Of a stretch of 64,000 nt of DNA, positions 61,569-64,000 are shown one piece after another. The translations under genes and the position numbers were made by a program. The stretch is from NCBI RefSeq assembly GCF_026627255.1, contig NZ_JAPNLM010000021.1, positions 1 to 64,000 of the forward strand, read 5' to 3'. Positions within the stretch are counted from its first letter, which is position 1. The number at the start of each line of letters is the position of its first letter. Source of the stretch: Streptomyces antarcticus. Lineage in GTDB: Bacteria > Actinomycetota > Actinomycetes > Streptomycetales > Streptomycetaceae. The notes beneath the pieces are model-generated. The model worked only from the letters and a program-made list of their open reading frames with translations. It was not told the origin of the DNA and searched no databases.

Positions 61569-62282
61569 GTGTTGAACGGAAACAGATCAGCGGCCGTCGA
61601 GGAACTCCAACAGGCCGGCTCCACCCCGGAGCCACAGGAACATCACGAGGAAACAACGGCGCCGAGCGCGCCGCTGCGAGGGGTCCGTGTGCTGACCGCG
61701 GCACGCCGCGCGGCCGTGGCGCTGTGTCTGCTGACGACTCTGACCCATGTCGTGCTGCTGTTCCTCCACGTCGCGCCCCCCAGTTCCGTCTCGAACCGGT
61801 TCAGCCCGCAGATCAACGCCTGGATCTACCCACTCTTCGAACAGAACTGGCGGCTCTTCGCACCGGAACCCGACTCCGTCAACCGTCGGATCCTTGCGAG
61901 GACCGCACGCACCGGACCGAACGGTACGGCCCAAGTGACCACCTGGTTCGACCTCAGCGCCGTGGACCACTCCGCCGTGAAGCACAACGTCTTTCCGAGC
62001 CACACGACACAGAATCTCCTGCGCCGGGCCTGGACCTCGTACGTCGAAACACACGGAGGCGACGACAAGGCGGCCTCGGACCGTGCCGTGATGATGCGGA
62101 CGTACCTGCGCAACATCGCCGCGGACCGCGTCGCGGCCCACGGCGACGGCACCCCGTTCGACTTCATCCAACTTCGCGTCCTCACACAGCCGATCGCCGC
62201 ACCCGGCACCGGCAACCGCCCGCCGATGCCCGCCGACGAGCGGCTCCTGCCCTGGTGGAAGGTGACCTCCCATGGGAACTGA
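61569..62282 (+). CDS. DUF5819 / SdpA-like membrane-anchored protein
   Basis: A 237-aa protein with a single N-terminal TM helix (AVALCLLTTLTHVVLLFLHV, about 47-68) and an extracytoplasmic domain with INAWIYPLFEQNWRLFAPEP, the family's 'WxLFAPxP' signature, then strands with conserved Trp. This matches DUF5819, which resembles SdpA of Bacillus (maturation of the SdpC toxin). GTG 61569 with AGGG upstream. Its stop overlaps the HTTM gene by 11 bp, so the two are a unit. Confidence 0.75.
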   Translation: MLNGNRSAAVEELQQAGSTPEPQEHHEETTAPSAPLRGVRVLTAARRAAVALCLLTTLTHVVLLFLHVAPPSSVSNRFSPQINAWIYPLFEQNWRLFAPEPDSVNRRILARTARTGPNGTAQVTTWFDLSAVDHSAVKHNVFPSHTTQNLLRRAWTSYVETHGGDDKAASDRAVMMRTYLRNIAADRVAAHGDGTPFDFIQLRVLTQPIAAPGTGNRPPMPADERLLPWWKVTSHGN

Positions 62283-63465
62283 GCCCATTCCCCGGTCCAC
62301 CGCCCGAGCATCGGCGCCGCAGGGCTCCACGATCGAGAAGTTGCACGGGGTCGCGCGGCGCGGCATCGCGCTCGTCACCGGCGGGCCCGTTTCGCTGTAC
62401 GCCGTGGCGGTCATGCGAGCCGGCTACGGATCGCTCTACCTGCTCTTCCTCCTACGCGAGTTCCCGCACCGTCACGAGATCTGGGGGCCCAGCTCCCCGT
62501 GGACGCCGGCGCTGTCGCAGCAGCTGTACGACCAGACGGGATGGAACAGCGTCCTGGCCCTGTCCGACAGCGCTGCCTACTTCGAACTCTGCTATGGGAC
62601 GGCCCTCTTCACCTCCGCGCTCTTCATGCTGGGGTGGCGGACCCGTGCCACGTCCGTTCTGTTCGCCGTCGTGGTCACCTCCTTCCATGCCAAGGCGATC
62701 TTCATGACGGACGGAGGCGACAACCTGATCCTGCTGATGGCCGTCTACCTCGCCTTCACCGCGTGCGGCCGCCGCTGGTCCCTGGACGCACGCAGAGTTC
62801 GCCTCCACGCGGCCCGTGCGAGCGGAGCGCTCGACCAGGCGAGGAGGACGTCCTCGCCTCAGCTCCGCGCCACGCGCCGTACCTTGACGACGGTCGTGCA
62901 CAACTGCGCCCTCTTCGTCATGGCGGCAGAGGTCTGCTTCCTGTACGGGTCCGCAGGCCTGTACAAGGTCCAGGGCGCATCCTGGGGCAGCGGTACCGCC
63001 CTCCACTACGTCCTGAACCTCGAACTCTTCCAGCCCTGGCCGGCGCTCTCCCACCTCGCGGACGATCACGCGATCCTGATCGCGATCACCACCTACGCGA
63101 CGGTGCTCCTACAAGTCGCCTTCCCCTTCGTGCTCTTCGGCAGACTCAAGTACCCGGTCCTGACCATGCTGCTGGGAATGCACACCGGCATCGCGTTGGT
63201 CATGGGACTGCCCCTGTTCTCCGGAGCGATGATCGTGGCGGACGCCGTCTTCCTCCCCGACCGCTTCTACACCTCACTGGCCGCGCTGTGCCGTCGCACG
63301 GTCCGGCGGGCCCGCCCCTGGCGGCAGGCGACCGCTTCCCCGGCTTCCGTATCGCTGCCACCGCAGAGCCGGCAGCCCGCGCCGTCCGGCCCGCAGTCCG
63401 CGCCGTCCGGCCCGCAGTCCGGTCCTGCCGGGCGCGACGCGCGCCCGTCGGCTCGTCCCGCGTAG
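62272..63465 (+). CDS. HTTM-domain (SdpB-like) membrane protein
   Basis: A 397-aa polytopic membrane protein of the HTTM (horizontally transferred transmembrane, vitamin-K gamma-carboxylase-like) family to which SdpB belongs. Several TM helices; typical segments are FELCYGTALFTSALFMLGWR, ILLMAVYLAFTACGRRWSLD and FLYGSAGLYKVQGASWGSGT, the last with the conserved Lys-Val-x-G-x-x-W. The C-terminal 50 residues are Pro/Ser/Gln-rich repeats (SGPQSAPSGPQSGPAG) and lie antisense to the end of the next gene. Coupled to DUF5819. Together they may process or secrete a peptide; none was found next to them. Confidence 0.8.
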   Translation: MGTEPIPRSTARASAPQGSTIEKLHGVARRGIALVTGGPVSLYAVAVMRAGYGSLYLLFLLREFPHRHEIWGPSSPWTPALSQQLYDQTGWNSVLALSDSAAYFELCYGTALFTSALFMLGWRTRATSVLFAVVVTSFHAKAIFMTDGGDNLILLMAVYLAFTACGRRWSLDARRVRLHAARASGALDQARRTSSPQLRATRRTLTTVVHNCALFVMAAEVCFLYGSAGLYKVQGASWGSGTALHYVLNLELFQPWPALSHLADDHAILIAITTYATVLLQVAFPFVLFGRLKYPVLTMLLGMHTGIALVMGLPLFSGAMIVADAVFLPDRFYTSLAALCRRTVRRARPWRQATASPASVSLPPQSRQPAPSGPQSAPSGPQSGPAGRDARPSARPA

Positions 63466-64000
63466 GTCAGCGCGGTACGGGTGATGAGGCGCTCGCTGCT
63501 CTCCGGGTCCAGAGCCAGGGCCCGGAGGCGGTCGTACATCACGCCGTAGCTCAGGACCTCCGATCGTTTCTCCAGGTAGAGGTCGCTGGTGAGCCGTTCG
63601 AGATAGACCGTCCCCGTCCCTGTCCCCGGCGCGTCGGCGAAGTGGAGGATGGAGAACCGTCCGGACAGCCCGGGGTGCGCCCCGACGTCGTGGGGGAGGA
63701 CCTGCACGGTGGTGTGCGGTTGCGCACCGAGACGGTTCAGGTGCTCAAGCTGCTCGCGCATGATGTCGGGGCTCCCGACGACACGGCACAGCGCCGATTC
63801 GTCCAGGACGACGGACAGGCGCAGGGGACGGGCCGGATGGTGAGCCCGGTGCTGACAGCGCATCCGTACCTCCACACGTGCCGCGACCTGTCCGGAGGTG
63901 GGTGGGGGAATCGTTTCCGCCACAACTGCGGCCGCATAGGCGGGAGTCTGCAGAAGGTTCGGAACCACCATGGGCTCGTAGGAACTGATCGAAGAGGCTT
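63267..64000 (-). CDS. DUF5753 helix-turn-helix regulator, C-terminal part (cut by window edge)
   Basis: The visible 243 residues are the DUF5753 ligand/sensor part of an XRE-type Streptomyces regulator: VVPNLLQTPAYAAAVVAETI, LDESALCRVVGSPDIMREQL, TVQVLPHDVGAHPGLSGRFS, and VYLERLTSDLYLEKRSEVLS. The N-terminal XRE HTH lies beyond base 64000. The last 70 residues (repeats of PDCGPDGAD) are low-complexity and antisense to the HTTM gene tail (199 bp overlap), so the ancestral stop was probably near 63480. Proteins of this kind often sit next to a DUF397 gene, which could be outside the window. Confidence 0.88.
   Translation of the reverse strand, partial: ASSISSYEPMVVPNLLQTPAYAAAVVAETIPPPTSGQVAARVEVRMRCQHRAHHPARPLRLSVVLDESALCRVVGSPDIMREQLEHLNRLGAQPHTTVQVLPHDVGAHPGLSGRFSILHFADAPGTGTGTVYLERLTSDLYLEKRSEVLSYGVMYDRLRALALDPESSERLITRTALTYAGRADGRASRPAGPDCGPDGADCGPDGAGCRLCGGSDTEAGEAVACRQGRARRTVRRHSAASEV

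Noticed and set aside
1..64000. tRNA, rRNA, riboswitch (including a B12 riboswitch by the B12-sensor operon) and phage attachment sites
   Set aside because: None was recognised by eye. A covariance-model scan would be needed to exclude small RNAs and riboswitches; a hit for a cobalamin riboswitch before 22834 would be relevant to the sensor hypothesis.

Overview
The window is very G+C-rich DNA with third-position GC bias, GTG/TTG starts and purine-rich Shine-Dalgarno sites. It encodes a chaplin, LAxTG-anchored and Tat-type exported proteins, several SpoIIE/STAS regulators, a RheA/Hsp18 pair and an isorenieratene-type crt cluster. This points strongly to a Streptomyces (or close relative) chromosome, probably an arm-like accessory region, because many genes are decayed fragments. 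No tRNA, rRNA, CRISPR array or replication origin was recognised.

Layout. 1-0.33 kb: end of an IS256-family element. 0.4-4.7 kb: lipoprotein, class C beta-lactamase-like hydrolase, gene remnants, and a MerR regulator divergent from an Old Yellow Enzyme. 5.2-8.4 kb: APC permease plus flavin amine oxidase operon. 8.8-16.9 kb: secreted PKD/repeat protein, TetR divergent from an alpha/beta hydrolase, ankyrin protein, DUF4394 and fasciclin exported proteins, chaplin, and a DUF4383 membrane protein with a frameshifted small partner. 17.4-18.9 kb: OGG-like protein and a small membrane protein.

19.0-26.8 kb is a partner-switching signalling hub. One overlapping operon holds a PAS/GAF-SpoIIE phosphatase, a B12-binding protein, a STAS protein and a MarR regulator. 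The B12 protein has the Wx9EH and ExHxx(G/P) signatures of the CarH photoreceptor sensor but no MerR head. Beside it lie a lone STAS gene and an RsbQ-RsbP-RsbV-like operon. A separate RsbW-like ATPase lies at 34.1 kb. No sigma factor gene is present in the window. 27.0-32.6 kb: zwf, a CASTOR/POLLUX-type channel protein and a second amine oxidase.

33-44 kb is a mosaic of small genes and pseudogenes. It includes a chloramphenicol-phosphotransferase-like gene with TAG in its P-loop, a small membrane-protein gene with an internal TAG, an RHS remnant and a three-frame remnant, among intact PRC-barrel, DUF3592, LAxTG-protein and RibD-C-type reductase genes. 44.2-48.7 kb is a stress block: rheA/hsp18 with a perfect RheA operator, DUF2267 and a large catalase.

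49.0-57.3 kb is the carotenoid cluster. crtE-crtI-crtB-Rieske run forward and crtY-crtT-crtU run backward, converging; together they should make lycopene, cyclise it and aromatise the rings. 57.7-59.4 kb is a transaldolase fused to a helical domain. The end holds a DUF3494 surface protein, an SdpA/SdpB-like pair (DUF5819 + HTTM) and the C-terminal part of a DUF5753 regulator.

The most interesting hypothesis is that the B12 protein is a light (or cobalamin) sensor feeding a SpoIIE/STAS partner switch, in a chromosome that carries a photoprotective carotenoid cluster about 27 kb away.
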